38,111 nt of DNA. It comes from Acidobacteriota bacterium (GTDB lineage Bacteria > Acidobacteriota > Vicinamibacteria > Vicinamibacterales > CAVVIG01). The notes below the pieces were generated by a model. That model ran no database searches, was not told the DNA's origin, and worked only from the letters and a program-made list of their open reading frames with translations. The stretch is taken from NCBI GenBank assembly GCA_023265175.1, contig JAHFUI010000025.1:1-38111 (forward strand), written 5' to 3'. Below, one piece after another: positions 1-7,150 of this stretch. Each line of letters starts with the position of its first letter. Position 1 is the stretch's first letter. The position numbers were made by a program, and so were the translations under genes.

Positions 1-1
1 G

Positions 2-610
2 CAGCACGCCCTGGCCGAGAACAAGCCGACGGACCCTCTGGCCGAGCACCTCGGCACGGTCCTTCGCAACGCCAATCTCTGCAAGCGAATCGTTCGAGAC
101 TTCATCGAGTACGCCCGCCAAGGACCGCCTGAGCGGCGAGCGGTCGTGCTTCCGGATCTGCTCGGCGACGTGATGAGAACGCTGGAGCACCAGGCCCGGA
201 GATCTGCCGTGACTATTCGCTGTGATGTGCGTGGCAAACGCGACGTCTACATTGACGGCGATCCCGATCAACTGCGGCAGGTGCTCCTCAATCTCGCTCT
301 CAATGCCATCGAGGCCATGCCGAATGGAGGCACGCTCGCCTTCACGCTCGAGCCGGGACCCCGGGGCTCGGTGCAAATCGGCGTCGTGGACACAGGCGTT
401 GGCATCCCGCCGGGCGATCAGGAACGGATCTTCGCAGCCTTTCATACGACCAAGCCGGAGGGCACCGGGCTCGGGCTCACCGTGGCGCGCGACATCGTCA
501 CCGCCCATGGTGGGATAATCGAGGTTGTGAGCACGCTGGGCCGAGGAACCGCGTTTACGGTCACGATTCCTTCCCAGGAGCAGGTGCAGCCGGCGGAGGC
601 GAGGCCATGA
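2..610 (+). CDS. Sensor histidine kinase, C-terminal part (runs in from the left edge)
   Basis: The reading frame is open from base 2, so the gene begins before the window and its sensor region and phospho-acceptor histidine are not visible. What remains is the end of the dimerisation helix (RIVRDFIEYAR, about residues 29-39 of the visible part) followed by a complete HATPase_c domain: an N box (LLNLALNAIEAMP), a G1 box (DTGVGIPP) and a G2 box (GTGLGLTVA). This is the layout of NtrB-type kinases. Its stop overlaps the start of the NtrC-type regulator at 607 by four bases (ATGA), so the two are a translationally coupled two-component pair. By family knowledge it would autophosphorylate on ATP and pass the phosphate to that regulator. 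The signal sensed cannot be told. Position next to nirS1 suggests nitrogen oxides or redox state, which is inference. Confidence 0.9.
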   Translation, partial: QHALAENKPTDPLAEHLGTVLRNANLCKRIVRDFIEYARQGPPERRAVVLPDLLGDVMRTLEHQARRSAVTIRCDVRGKRDVYIDGDPDQLRQVLLNLALNAIEAMPNGGTLAFTLEPGPRGSVQIGVVDTGVGIPPGDQERIFAAFHTTKPEGTGLGLTVARDIVTAHGGIIEVVSTLGRGTAFTVTIPSQEQVQPAEARP

Positions 611-2046
611 GCCATCACCGGCTCCTGGTTGTCGACGACAATCGCGATCTGGCCCAAGGCGTGGCGCTCATCCTTCGCAAGCTCTCCGACCACATCGCAG
701 TCGCCTACTCTGCCGAGGAGGCACTGGAGCTCATCGAGCAGCGCCCGGTCGACGTCGTCCTCTCCGACATCAAGATGCCGGGCCGAGAGGGCACCTCTCT
801 TCTGGACTGTGTGCACGAGCGCTGGCCGGACACGCGCGTCATCCTGTTCACCGGGTACGGGTCCATCGAATCGTCCGTCGACGCGATGAAGCGCGGGGCA
901 TTCGACTACCTGACCAAACCGTTCGACAACGACGAGCTCCTCGTCGTCACCAGGCGGGCGCTCAAGGAGATCGAGGACGAGGAGGAGATCGCGCGGCTTC
1001 GCGCCGAGTTACGCGGGACGTACGGTTTTCATGGCATCTACAGCCGCGACCGCCGCATGCTGCCGCTCTTCGACGCCATCCGCCGGGTCGCGCCCACCAA
1101 CACCACGGTCCTCATCTGCGGGGAGAGCGGCACGGGCAAGGAGCTGATCGCTCGAGCGATTCACGCTGAGAGCCAGCGGTCCGGGGCCCCGTTCGTCGCG
1201 TTCAACGCCGCAGCAGTGCCCGAGACCCTCGCGGAAGCCGAGCTGTTCGGATGTAAGAAGGGCGCGTATACCGGTGCCGATCGAGACAGAAAAGGGCTGT
1301 TTCTGGAGGCGCACGGTGGCACGCTTCTCATGGACGAGGTTTCCAGCATGCCCGCGGGATTGCAGGGGAAGCTCCTCCGCGCGCTCCAGGAACGCGAGGT
1401 GCTCCCGCTCGGCTCCGGCTCGTCCGTCCGTATCGATGTCCGGGTGATCGCCGCGACCAACGTCGATCCGAGGCGTCTCGTGCGCGAGGAGAAGCTGCGG
1501 CGCGACCTCTACTATCGACTCTCGGTGATGCGGATCAACGTGCCTCCCCTGCGCGAGCTTGTCGAAAACATCCCGCTCCTCGCCAACCTTTTCCTGGAGC
1601 GGCTCGTGCCGGAGGGACAGCCGTCCAAGTCTCTGTCACCACGGGCGCTGCGCTTGCTCATCTCTCACGACTGGCCTGGGAACGTTCGTGAGCTGCAGAA
1701 CGTGATCGAGCGCGCAGCGCTCATCGCCCGCACCAACGAGATTGGCCCTGGAGACATCGTGATCGAGGACGATGATCTTGACTGGCGCCCGGAGGGAGAA
1801 GAGTCGCTGGCCTATGAGGAAGCGAAACGACAGGCAATCGAACGCTTCCAGCGACGTTACGTCGAGCAGCTCATGGAACAGGCGGATGGCAACGTGAGCG
1901 CGGCCGCGCGAAAGGCCGGCATGACCCGAGCGGCCTTGCACCGAATCCTCAAGCGGCTCGGGTTGACGTCCGAGGACGCGGCCCTTGGCGACGACGAGAA
2001 TCTCGGCCTACCGAGTCTTGCATCTGATCGACCCGCCCAGAGCTGA
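607..2046 (+). CDS. NtrC-family sigma-54-dependent response regulator
   Basis: 479 residues with the three standard domains. A receiver domain occupies residues 1-120, with phospho-acceptor Asp54 (in LSDIKMPG), Thr82 and Lys104. An AAA+ domain follows at about 145-385, with Walker A GESGTGKE (172-179) and Walker B around LLMDEV (240-245). A Fis-type helix-turn-helix ends the protein (GNVSAAARKAGMTRAAL). The sigma-54 contact loop reads GAYTGA (219-224) instead of the usual GAFTGA; the aromatic is kept, so activity is expected. The partner kinase overlaps its start. Sigma-54-like promoters lie ahead of nirS1 (2261-2277), nirS2 (10986-11002) and the nxr operon (10751-10735), making this the likely activator of the denitrification genes. 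That link comes from gene order and promoter type only. Confidence 0.95.
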   Translation: MSHHRLLVVDDNRDLAQGVALILRKLSDHIAVAYSAEEALELIEQRPVDVVLSDIKMPGREGTSLLDCVHERWPDTRVILFTGYGSIESSVDAMKRGAFDYLTKPFDNDELLVVTRRALKEIEDEEEIARLRAELRGTYGFHGIYSRDRRMLPLFDAIRRVAPTNTTVLICGESGTGKELIARAIHAESQRSGAPFVAFNAAAVPETLAEAELFGCKKGAYTGADRDRKGLFLEAHGGTLLMDEVSSMPAGLQGKLLRALQEREVLPLGSGSSVRIDVRVIAATNVDPRRLVREEKLRRDLYYRLSVMRINVPPLRELVENIPLLANLFLERLVPEGQPSKSLSPRALRLLISHDWPGNVRELQNVIERAALIARTNEIGPGDIVIEDDDLDWRPEGEESLAYEEAKRQAIERFQRRYVEQLMEQADGNVSAAARKAGMTRAALHRILKRLGLTSEDAALGDDENLGLPSLASDRPAQS

Positions 2047-2050
2047 CTGA

Positions 2051-2149
2051 AGAGCCTGTGAAGAAATCGCGGGGAGTGCCCGCCTAGGCGGACGTGTCTG
2101 GTCCGGCTGAAGCTGGACACTACCTACGGTCGATTTCTTCACAGGCTCT
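2051..2149. repeat. Inverted-repeat element, MITE-like or long hairpin
   Basis: Two perfect 19-base arms in inverted orientation, 2051-2069 and 2131-2149, enclose 61 bases. They begin 4 bases after the stop of the sigma-54 activator. The interior holds the palindrome cgcctaggcg (2081-2090). No T-run follows, so a simple rho-independent terminator is not the best reading, although a stem this long could still stop or protect the activator mRNA. The arm sequence resembles the terminal repeat of the element at 28015-28208 at about 12 of 19 positions. The right arm ends one or two bases before the segment shared with the nirS2 region begins. Confidence 0.6.
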
Positions 2150-2174
2150 GAAGTCTCACCTGCTCGCTGCCTCT

Positions 2175-2190
2175 GTATACGGCGTTATAC
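2175..2190. promoter_or_regulatory. Candidate activator site, inverted repeat gtata-N6-tatac
   Basis: The sequence gtata-cggcgt-tatac is an inverted repeat with 5-base arms and a 6-base spacer. It ends about 70 bases upstream of the sigma-54-like promoter of nirS1, a usual distance for an enhancer bound by an NtrC-type activator. The same repeat, differing at one spacer base, stands in the same place before nirS2 (10899-10914). No binding protein is identified. Confidence 0.45.
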
Positions 2191-2260
2191 CAAAAGCAAA
2201 CGCCACGATACATGCCCGAATCTCGGGTCAATGAAATCGGCGAGCGGTGGTCCCATATGA

Positions 2261-2277
2261 CTGGTTCGCTTCTTGCT
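2261..2277 (+). promoter_or_regulatory. Candidate sigma-54 promoter of nirS1
   Basis: ctGGttcgcttcttGCt has the invariant GG and GC exactly ten bases apart and a full TTGC at the -12 element; the -24 element is TGG followed by TTCG in place of CACG. Transcription would start near 2288, about 37 bases before the nirS1 start codon. The 17-base sequence is identical at 10986-11002 before nirS2. The gene immediately upstream encodes a sigma-54 activator. Confidence 0.65.
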
Positions 2278-2324
2278 GACCTGCGCTCAGGCGGGATGGC
2301 CCGCGGAGCTATGTCAGGAGGGAA

Positions 2325-3989
2325 ATGAAAGCGCATTCTGGGATCGGGCTTGCCGCCTGTGTTGCGGCGGTCGCACTCGTCCTCATGGTGGAGAAAGCAT
2401 GGACGGCTACTGCGCTGGCCACACCGGCCGCCTCCGCGCCGGCCACGCCGACGGCGTCCGCACAGGCTAGGCCGGCGGCTCTTTCTCAACAGGATTTTGC
2501 ACGGGCGAAGCAGATCTATTTCAACACTTGCGGCGGGTGCCATGGCGCGCTCCGCAAGGGTGCGACGGGTCCCAACATCGAGCCCATGCACACCGCGGAG
2601 CTCGGAGCGGCCTCTATCGAGTCCACCCTGACGAAAGGAACTCCTGGTGGCATGCCCGCGTTCGGCAGGGAGCGGGTGCTCTCGGCGCAGGAAATCAAGC
2701 TGATGGCTGCCTACGTGCTCCAACCGGCGCCCGTGCCGCCGCCACGGCCGCTCGAGGAGATCAAGGCGAGCTGGAAATTGGTCGTGCCGGTCGCGAACCG
2801 GCCCAAGGCGCCCGAGACCAAGCGCGATTGGCAGAACTACTTTGGCGTCATCCTGCGCGACGCGGGTAAGGTCGCCATCATCGATGGGACGAGCAAAGAA
2901 CGCGTCGGCCTCATCGACACGGGATTTGCGGTGCACATCCTGCGCTCTTCCTCCACCGGCCGGTACTTCTATGCGATCGGCCGCGACGGCAGGGTGACAA
3001 TGATCGACCTCTGGCCGGAGTCGCCCACGCTCGTGGCGCAAGCGCAGGGCTGCTCCGACGCGCGCAGCGTCGAGGCGTCCAAGTACAAGGGATTCGAGGA
3101 TAAGCTCATCATCGAAGGCTGCTACTGGCCAACTCAGTATGTCGTGATGGACGGCCAGACGCTCGAACCCAAGGTGGTCGTCGATGTCAAGACCCCCGCG
3201 TACGACACCAACGAACCACTCGCGGAGGTTCGCGTCGCCTCCATCATCGCGTCGCCCTTTGCCCCGCAGTGGATCGTCAGCCTCAAGGAGTCGGGGCACG
3301 TCGCCATCGTGGATTACTCGAAGCCCGGCTTCCCCATCATCAACAAGATTCCGGCCGAGCGCTTCCTGGACGATGGCGGCTGGGACCACACGAAGCGCTA
3401 CTTCATGGTGGCGGCCAACACGCGCAAGCAGATGGTGATCATCGACGCGAAGACCCAGAAGCTGGTGACGAAGTTCGAGACGGGCGTGAGGCCGCACCCG
3501 GGGCGTGGCGCCAATTGGGAGGATCCGAAGTTCGGCTGGGTCAACGGCACGCCGCACATCGGCGAGGGGAAGCTCGTCATCTACGGCGCCGACCCGGTGA
3601 ACAAACCGCAGTATGCCTGGAAGATCGTGCGCGAAGTGAAGCTTCCGGGTTCCGGCAGCCTGTTTATCAAGACCCATGCCCTCTCGCCATGGGTGTGGAC
3701 CGATGCGCCGATGTCAAACGATCCGAAGGCGACGCGCCAGATCTGCGTCTACTCCAAGAAGAAGGGCGAGATCGAAAAGTGCTGGCCGGCGGCTGAGCGC
3801 GGCCGCGCCGTCCACTTCGAGTACGACAAGAGCGGCTCGGAGGTCTGGGTGTCGGTGTGGGACAAGCAAGGGGAGCTCATCGTCTACGACGACAAGACGC
3901 TCGAGGAGAAGACGCGCATCAAGGGAGACTGGCTGGTGACGCCCACGGGCAAGTTCAACGTCTACAACACGACGCACGACATCTACTAG
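2325..3989 (+). CDS. nirS: Cytochrome cd1 nitrite reductase-like protein with altered d1 pocket (NirS1)
   Basis: 554 residues. An N-terminal signal-like segment (1-30) and an Ala/Pro-rich linker lead to a cytochrome c domain with heme motif CGGCH (69-73) and probable axial Met110 (GGMPAF). A C-terminal eight-bladed d1-heme propeller follows, matching Pseudomonas NirS by memory: TGFAVHILR (d1 proximal His204), IGRDGRVTMIDLW, RPHPGRGAN (His391) and TPTGKFNVYNTTHDIY at the end. Against this, the segment FLHDGGWD of NirS reads FLDDGGWD: residue 349 is Asp where Pseudomonas His327 sits, one of two histidines that protonate nitrite. Residue spacing to His391 (42) is exactly that between His327 and His369. 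The ATG follows AGGAGG. It stands alone between its own promoter and a terminator. It may be a crippled reductase, or a protein recruited for heme d1 handling such as a NirN-like role, since nirN is absent. Confidence 0.9.
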   Translation: MKAHSGIGLAACVAAVALVLMVEKAWTATALATPAASAPATPTASAQARPAALSQQDFARAKQIYFNTCGGCHGALRKGATGPNIEPMHTAELGAASIESTLTKGTPGGMPAFGRERVLSAQEIKLMAAYVLQPAPVPPPRPLEEIKASWKLVVPVANRPKAPETKRDWQNYFGVILRDAGKVAIIDGTSKERVGLIDTGFAVHILRSSSTGRYFYAIGRDGRVTMIDLWPESPTLVAQAQGCSDARSVEASKYKGFEDKLIIEGCYWPTQYVVMDGQTLEPKVVVDVKTPAYDTNEPLAEVRVASIIASPFAPQWIVSLKESGHVAIVDYSKPGFPIINKIPAERFLDDGGWDHTKRYFMVAANTRKQMVIIDAKTQKLVTKFETGVRPHPGRGANWEDPKFGWVNGTPHIGEGKLVIYGADPVNKPQYAWKIVREVKLPGSGSLFIKTHALSPWVWTDAPMSNDPKATRQICVYSKKKGEIEKCWPAAERGRAVHFEYDKSGSEVWVSVWDKQGELIVYDDKTLEEKTRIKGDWLVTPTGKFNVYNTTHDIY

Positions 3990-3997
3990 CCGTCCTT

Positions 3998-4048
3998 GCA
4001 CGGCCCGTATGTGTACGAACGTGTCGAATTGTGCCGTGCTATTTTTTT
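3998..4048 (+). terminator. Probable terminator of nirS1
   Basis: Seven-base arms gcacggc (3998-4004) and gccgtgc (4033-4039) enclose a loop that itself can fold, and the right arm is followed by tattttttt (4040-4048). It begins just after the nirS1 stop. The T-run doubles as Lys codons of the convergent gene ending at 4039, so part of the pattern may be chance. Confidence 0.5.
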
Positions 4049-4371
4049 CCGATCGGCTTGGCGAGGACGTCCTGGACCCAGCAGAAAACGGCGACGGTAG
4101 CGGGAAAGCCCAGCGTTCCGGCCGCCAATGCAACGACCTGCTCGATCTCTTCCTTCGAAACCCCGGCGGCCAAGGCTTTGCGCACGCTGGAATGAAGAGC
4201 GCCTTCCCGAAGCGCCCCGATGGCTACCGCCGTCTTGACCAGCCGGATCGTTTTCTCGTCCAACGGCCCGTCTTGTCCCGCCTCTGACGACAATTCCCAC
4301 GCCCGACCGAGCTTGGGATAGGTTTCGACGAACAACCGATAAGCCTTTGGTGGCTTCTGTGCTGATTTCAT
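4039..4371 (-). CDS. Carboxymuconolactone decarboxylase (CMD) family protein
   Basis: 110 residues from an ATG preceded by GAGGGAG. The helical CMD/AhpD fold is suggested by an N-terminal region followed by LDEKTIRLVKTAVAIGALREG and the family signature GVSKEEIEQVVALAAGTLGFP (about residues 70-90). The CxxC pair of peroxide-reducing AhpD proteins is missing; only one Cys (FCWVQD) is present near the end, so AhpD-type thiol chemistry is unlikely. It is the last gene of the nxr operon, 14 bases after the chaperone gene. Members of this family are often seen beside respiratory genes without a known reaction. Its role here is unknown; the annotation is at family level. Confidence 0.75.
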   Translation of the reverse strand: MKSAQKPPKAYRLFVETYPKLGRAWELSSEAGQDGPLDEKTIRLVKTAVAIGALREGALHSSVRKALAAGVSKEEIEQVVALAAGTLGFPATVAVFCWVQDVLAKPIGKK

Positions 4372-4385
4372 TGGATCTCCCTCGA

Positions 4386-5123
4386 TCAACAGAAATTCTT
4401 CGGCGCACTCCAGATTTGGGTGGCGGCCTCCGAACACTCCGAAGCAAACGGACAGGCCGGAGGTTCCAGCTTCTGGGGCTGAGCGGCAGCCATGAAGAAC
4501 GGCTCCACACGGAGGGTGTGGCACTCTGCGAGAATGAATCCTCTGAACAGCCGCGCTGAAAATCTGTAGAAGTCATCCTCGGTGGTTGCTTCCACACGAT
4601 CGGCAAAGGCTCCTCCCCATGCGCCGAGATGGTCAGCGAGAAACTTCCCCGCCGCCTCCTCACAGATCGCCCGCGCCTCCTCCTGCCCTTCGGCCCTCGC
4701 GTAGCACGACTTGAGGAGCAGGAGAGACAAGAACTCAAGCTCTATCGCGATATGATCGGGAAACTCCTTCTGGCGACCCGCGAGCTTGAATCCGAACGCC
4801 TCGTAGAACCCGAGGAGATCAGCGAGACAGTGTCCCTTTCTCGCCTCGGCGAGGGGGTCGTACTCACTCCCGTACGGGGTTGCCGCAAGCCCGACTCCGA
4901 AGAGCCGAGTATGCTCGTGCTCCGAGGGGCCGCCTCGCGGGATCGGAGCAGTCTCGACGATCGGTTTGAGGAGCGCCTGATGCTCTGAAGGCAGCATACT
5001 GATGATCTTCTCGATCCCCGCAAAGAGTTCTTCTCCACCCACAGTGCGTGGAGGCAAGAACACCAGGGAGAGAAGCTTATAGCAGGCGCTTCGCGCAACG
5101 TGCTCGTCAAGGTCCTGGGCCAT
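4386..5123 (-). CDS. TorD/NarJ-like molybdoenzyme assembly chaperone
   Basis: 245 residues, all-helical in appearance and without signal peptide or membrane segment, as expected for cytoplasmic chaperones of the TorD/DmsD/NarJ group. Such proteins hold the catalytic subunit until molybdenum cofactor and iron-sulfur clusters are in place and stop early Tat export. Family-like features are the N-terminal ARSACYKLLSLVFLPP helix, the central YGSEYDPLAEARK and the helix with FYEAFGF. The stop of the preceding gamma-subunit gene and this ATG share one base (TGATG), so translation is coupled, and I chose this start over a longer frame reaching 5303 for that reason. It very probably serves NxrA. The last about 25 residues (cysteine-containing ACPFASEC stretch) are unusual for the family. 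Confidence 0.85.
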   Translation of the reverse strand: MAQDLDEHVARSACYKLLSLVFLPPRTVGGEELFAGIEKIISMLPSEHQALLKPIVETAPIPRGGPSEHEHTRLFGVGLAATPYGSEYDPLAEARKGHCLADLLGFYEAFGFKLAGRQKEFPDHIAIELEFLSLLLLKSCYARAEGQEEARAICEEAAGKFLADHLGAWGGAFADRVEATTEDDFYRFSARLFRGFILAECHTLRVEPFFMAAAQPQKLEPPACPFASECSEAATQIWSAPKNFC

Positions 5124-6001
5124 CACTTCGCCCCCACTGGGTTGAGCTTCGCGGTGATCCAGTCGGAGATCCCCTTCCGAGCGCCGATCTCCTTTTCCCC
5201 TCCATCCCATGCCGCAAAGGCCACAGGCACCACTTTTCCGGGTCCCCACGCGGGATCGTTGGGATCGCCGGTGACCAACGGGCGGGCGATCACGACCCTC
5301 CACCCGCCGTTCGCGTAGACGCCCTTACCGACAGCGCTCTGCCTCTCATTGGTCGTCAAGGTGCTGAAGCCCTCCGCGATCTGCTCCTCAGCCGCCGTAC
5401 GCTTATCCGGCTGAGAGCGAGGGTTGCCGAGAACCCATCCGGTCAAGTAGCGCCTGGCTTCAGGGTTCGTCCAATGTCTGATGTCGTAGGGTGGCTCGCC
5501 CGGAGCGAACGGATACCAGTCAAGCCAGGCATTCGGGTAGAGCTGAGCCACGTCCTGAAAGGTCTTATCAATATCCTCCTGCCAGTCGGCCTTCCAGTGA
5601 AGGATAAGCGCCCGCTCGTTCGGGCCGCCCATTCTGATGGGAGCACTCTTGCCGACCGGCACCATGAGCGCCACAGCATCCCTGAATGTATCGGTGTACA
5701 TCACTGAGCTCTTCGTGGCGTCCTTCCATGCGAGAAGGAAAGCGATCCAGCCTCCGTTGTGAACGGCCTTGACCGTGAGTCGCTTGATTGATGGCGAGAG
5801 GAGGTACGGCTGAGCGACGGTTTGGGGTGCAAGGGTCACTTCGACCGATGGCCCAGTCTCCCACCCGCTCCAGCCCGGATCGGCCGGGACGGCGGAGTTG
5901 ACATACCGAACAGTCAAACTCTTCTGCTGAGCGTCGGCCACAGAAACGCTCAGCGCGAGCATCAGGGGAAGAAGGGTGAGAATAGTTCGTTGGGCTTTCA
6001 T
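5123..6001 (-). CDS. nxrC: Nitrite oxidoreductase / type II DMSO reductase gamma subunit, heme b-binding (NxrC)
   Basis: 292 residues with a clear Sec signal peptide (hydrophobic stretch then SVADA-QQ, cut near residue 25). The remainder matches the ethylbenzene dehydrogenase gamma (EB_dh) family of periplasmic heme b proteins: VRYVNSAVPADPGWSGWE near the start, LTVKAVHNGGWIAFLLAWKD, TDTFRDAVALMVPV, and WRVVIARPL near the end. In this family one Met and one Lys bind the heme; candidates are Met in ALMVPV and Lys in the C-terminal ARKGISDW, but I cannot assign them firmly. It would carry electrons between the beta subunit and a periplasmic cytochrome c. It sits 9 bases after nxrB. The soluble gamma subunit and the Tat signal on NxrA together point to a complex outside the cytoplasmic membrane. 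Confidence 0.85.
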   Translation of the reverse strand: MKAQRTILTLLPLMLALSVSVADAQQKSLTVRYVNSAVPADPGWSGWETGPSVEVTLAPQTVAQPYLLSPSIKRLTVKAVHNGGWIAFLLAWKDATKSSVMYTDTFRDAVALMVPVGKSAPIRMGGPNERALILHWKADWQEDIDKTFQDVAQLYPNAWLDWYPFAPGEPPYDIRHWTNPEARRYLTGWVLGNPRSQPDKRTAAEEQIAEGFSTLTTNERQSAVGKGVYANGGWRVVIARPLVTGDPNDPAWGPGKVVPVAFAAWDGGEKEIGARKGISDWITAKLNPVGAK

Positions 6002-6010
6002 GGTATCCCC

Positions 6011-7147
6011 CTAAGAGATGTTGTGGCGGTAGACCTGCCGGGCCGCATCAAAGAACGGTCTCAGATAATCAGGCTCCTTGATCGGCACCCTGACGACCTC
6101 CCTCTCTTTCTTGTCGTACCCCGCGGCCTCGCCACTCTCCCGAAACGTTTTGAACGACTCAATGATCTCCTTCGTGTCCCCGAACAGATGGAGCAACCCG
6201 AGCAGCTCGGGATCATCCTTCCCTTTGAGGTACGTCTCGATCGCCTGATCCACCCCTGGGCCGAACATCTGGCGGAGAAACTCCTTCGGTACATTGACCG
6301 GCGGGATGTAATAGATGTTCCCTTCCAGACCGAGTTGCGGGTAGAGCGGCAGCGCCACTTTCTTGACGTGGACAAGGAAATCGATCGGGCGGTCTGGCTT
6401 CACATCGTCGGGCGTTGAGAGAAATCCCATCAGCCTGACCTTCCCGATGCAGCTCGTGACGCACCGAGGTTGAATCCCCTGCTCGACGGCGGGGTAGCAG
6501 CCGATGCACTTCTGAGAGATCCTGAGGACAGGATTGAACAGCACTTTTCCATACGGGCACGCCCGGACACACTCCCGATAGCCGCGGCAGCGGCCTTGAT
6601 CCACGAGGACGATCCCGTCTTCGGGCCGCTTATAGATCGCCTCCCTGGGGCAGGCGGCCAGGCACGCCGGATAGGTGCAGTGCATGCAGATGCGGGGAAA
6701 GTAGAAGAACCAGAGTTTATGGGTCGGCATCGTCTCGTAGCCGCCTGTGTCGAGGCTCCCTGCCGGTTCGTCCTCGCCGGCGTTGGAGTGACTCCAGTCC
6801 AGCTCTTCCTTCAGATACCCGAGCACCCTCTCGTCCGTAGGGGCAGCCTCGAAGATCGTTTCCCCCGCGTACTTTCCCCCCTCCCAGGGCTGAGGGCCGA
6901 GCTTATCGAGGATCCTGACGTCCCACCCCATCGGGTAGCCGCCATAGGGCTTGGATTCCACGTTGTTCCACTGCATGTACTCCTGCCCCTTCCCCACAGT
7001 CCACGTCGTCTTGCACGCCATCGTGCACGTCTGGCAGCCGATGCACTTGTTCAGATCGAAAACCGCGGCAAACTGTCGCTGAGGACGGGACTCAGGGTAC
7101 GGGTACTCCATCTCGCGTCCGATCTGCCAATTCTTCACTGTTGCCAT
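6011..7147 (-). CDS. nxrB: Nitrite oxidoreductase / nitrate reductase beta subunit, four Fe-S clusters (NxrB)
   Basis: 378 residues, of ferredoxin-like type. Cysteine groups in order: [11 protein letters not shown] (Cys35, 38, 41, 45), [26 protein letters not shown], and CIGCYPAV with later CVTSC. In the third group a Tyr takes the place of one ligand, as is normal for the 3Fe-4S cluster of type II DMSO reductase family beta subunits (Trp in NarH). No signal peptide is present; export piggy-back with the Tat-signalled alpha subunit is known for this family. The ATG is 3 bases after the nxrA stop. It passes electrons between the alpha subunit and the heme of the gamma subunit. Wording of the conserved stretches resembles Nitrospira and anammox NxrB more than membrane-bound NarH, judged from memory. 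Confidence 0.9.
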   Translation of the reverse strand: MATVKNWQIGREMEYPYPESRPQRQFAAVFDLNKCIGCQTCTMACKTTWTVGKGQEYMQWNNVESKPYGGYPMGWDVRILDKLGPQPWEGGKYAGETIFEAAPTDERVLGYLKEELDWSHSNAGEDEPAGSLDTGGYETMPTHKLWFFYFPRICMHCTYPACLAACPREAIYKRPEDGIVLVDQGRCRGYRECVRACPYGKVLFNPVLRISQKCIGCYPAVEQGIQPRCVTSCIGKVRLMGFLSTPDDVKPDRPIDFLVHVKKVALPLYPQLGLEGNIYYIPPVNVPKEFLRQMFGPGVDQAIETYLKGKDDPELLGLLHLFGDTKEIIESFKTFRESGEAAGYDKKEREVVRVPIKEPDYLRPFFDAARQVYRHNIS

Positions 7148-7150
7148 GGC

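Larger units (their letters stand above)
2150..3989 (+). repeat. Direct repeat, copy 1 (promoter region plus nirS1)
   Basis: From about 2150 to the nirS1 stop the DNA is a diverged copy of about 10874-12725, same orientation. Similarity covers not only the coding region but about 175 bases of upstream DNA, including the inverted repeat, the sigma-54-like promoter and the Shine-Dalgarno. By eye roughly nine bases in ten match through most of the gene; the signal peptide and linker region are the most diverged. The two copies flank the whole nxr operon. Confidence 0.85.

Noticed and set aside
2139-3677. 512-codon open frame on the minus strand opposite nirS1
   Set aside because: A His/Arg/Asp-rich shadow of a high-GC gene; the same occurs opposite nirS2 (11043-12713) and opposite nxrA (7832-9736). 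No domain or start signal.
2325-3989. NirS1 as a pseudogene
   Set aside because: Full-length frame, own promoter, ribosome site and terminator, and all other heme ligands kept; only the pocket residue is changed.
6011-7147. Missing cysteine in the third Fe-S group of NxrB (CRGYREC)
   Set aside because: A non-Cys residue at this place is normal for the 3Fe-4S cluster of this family.
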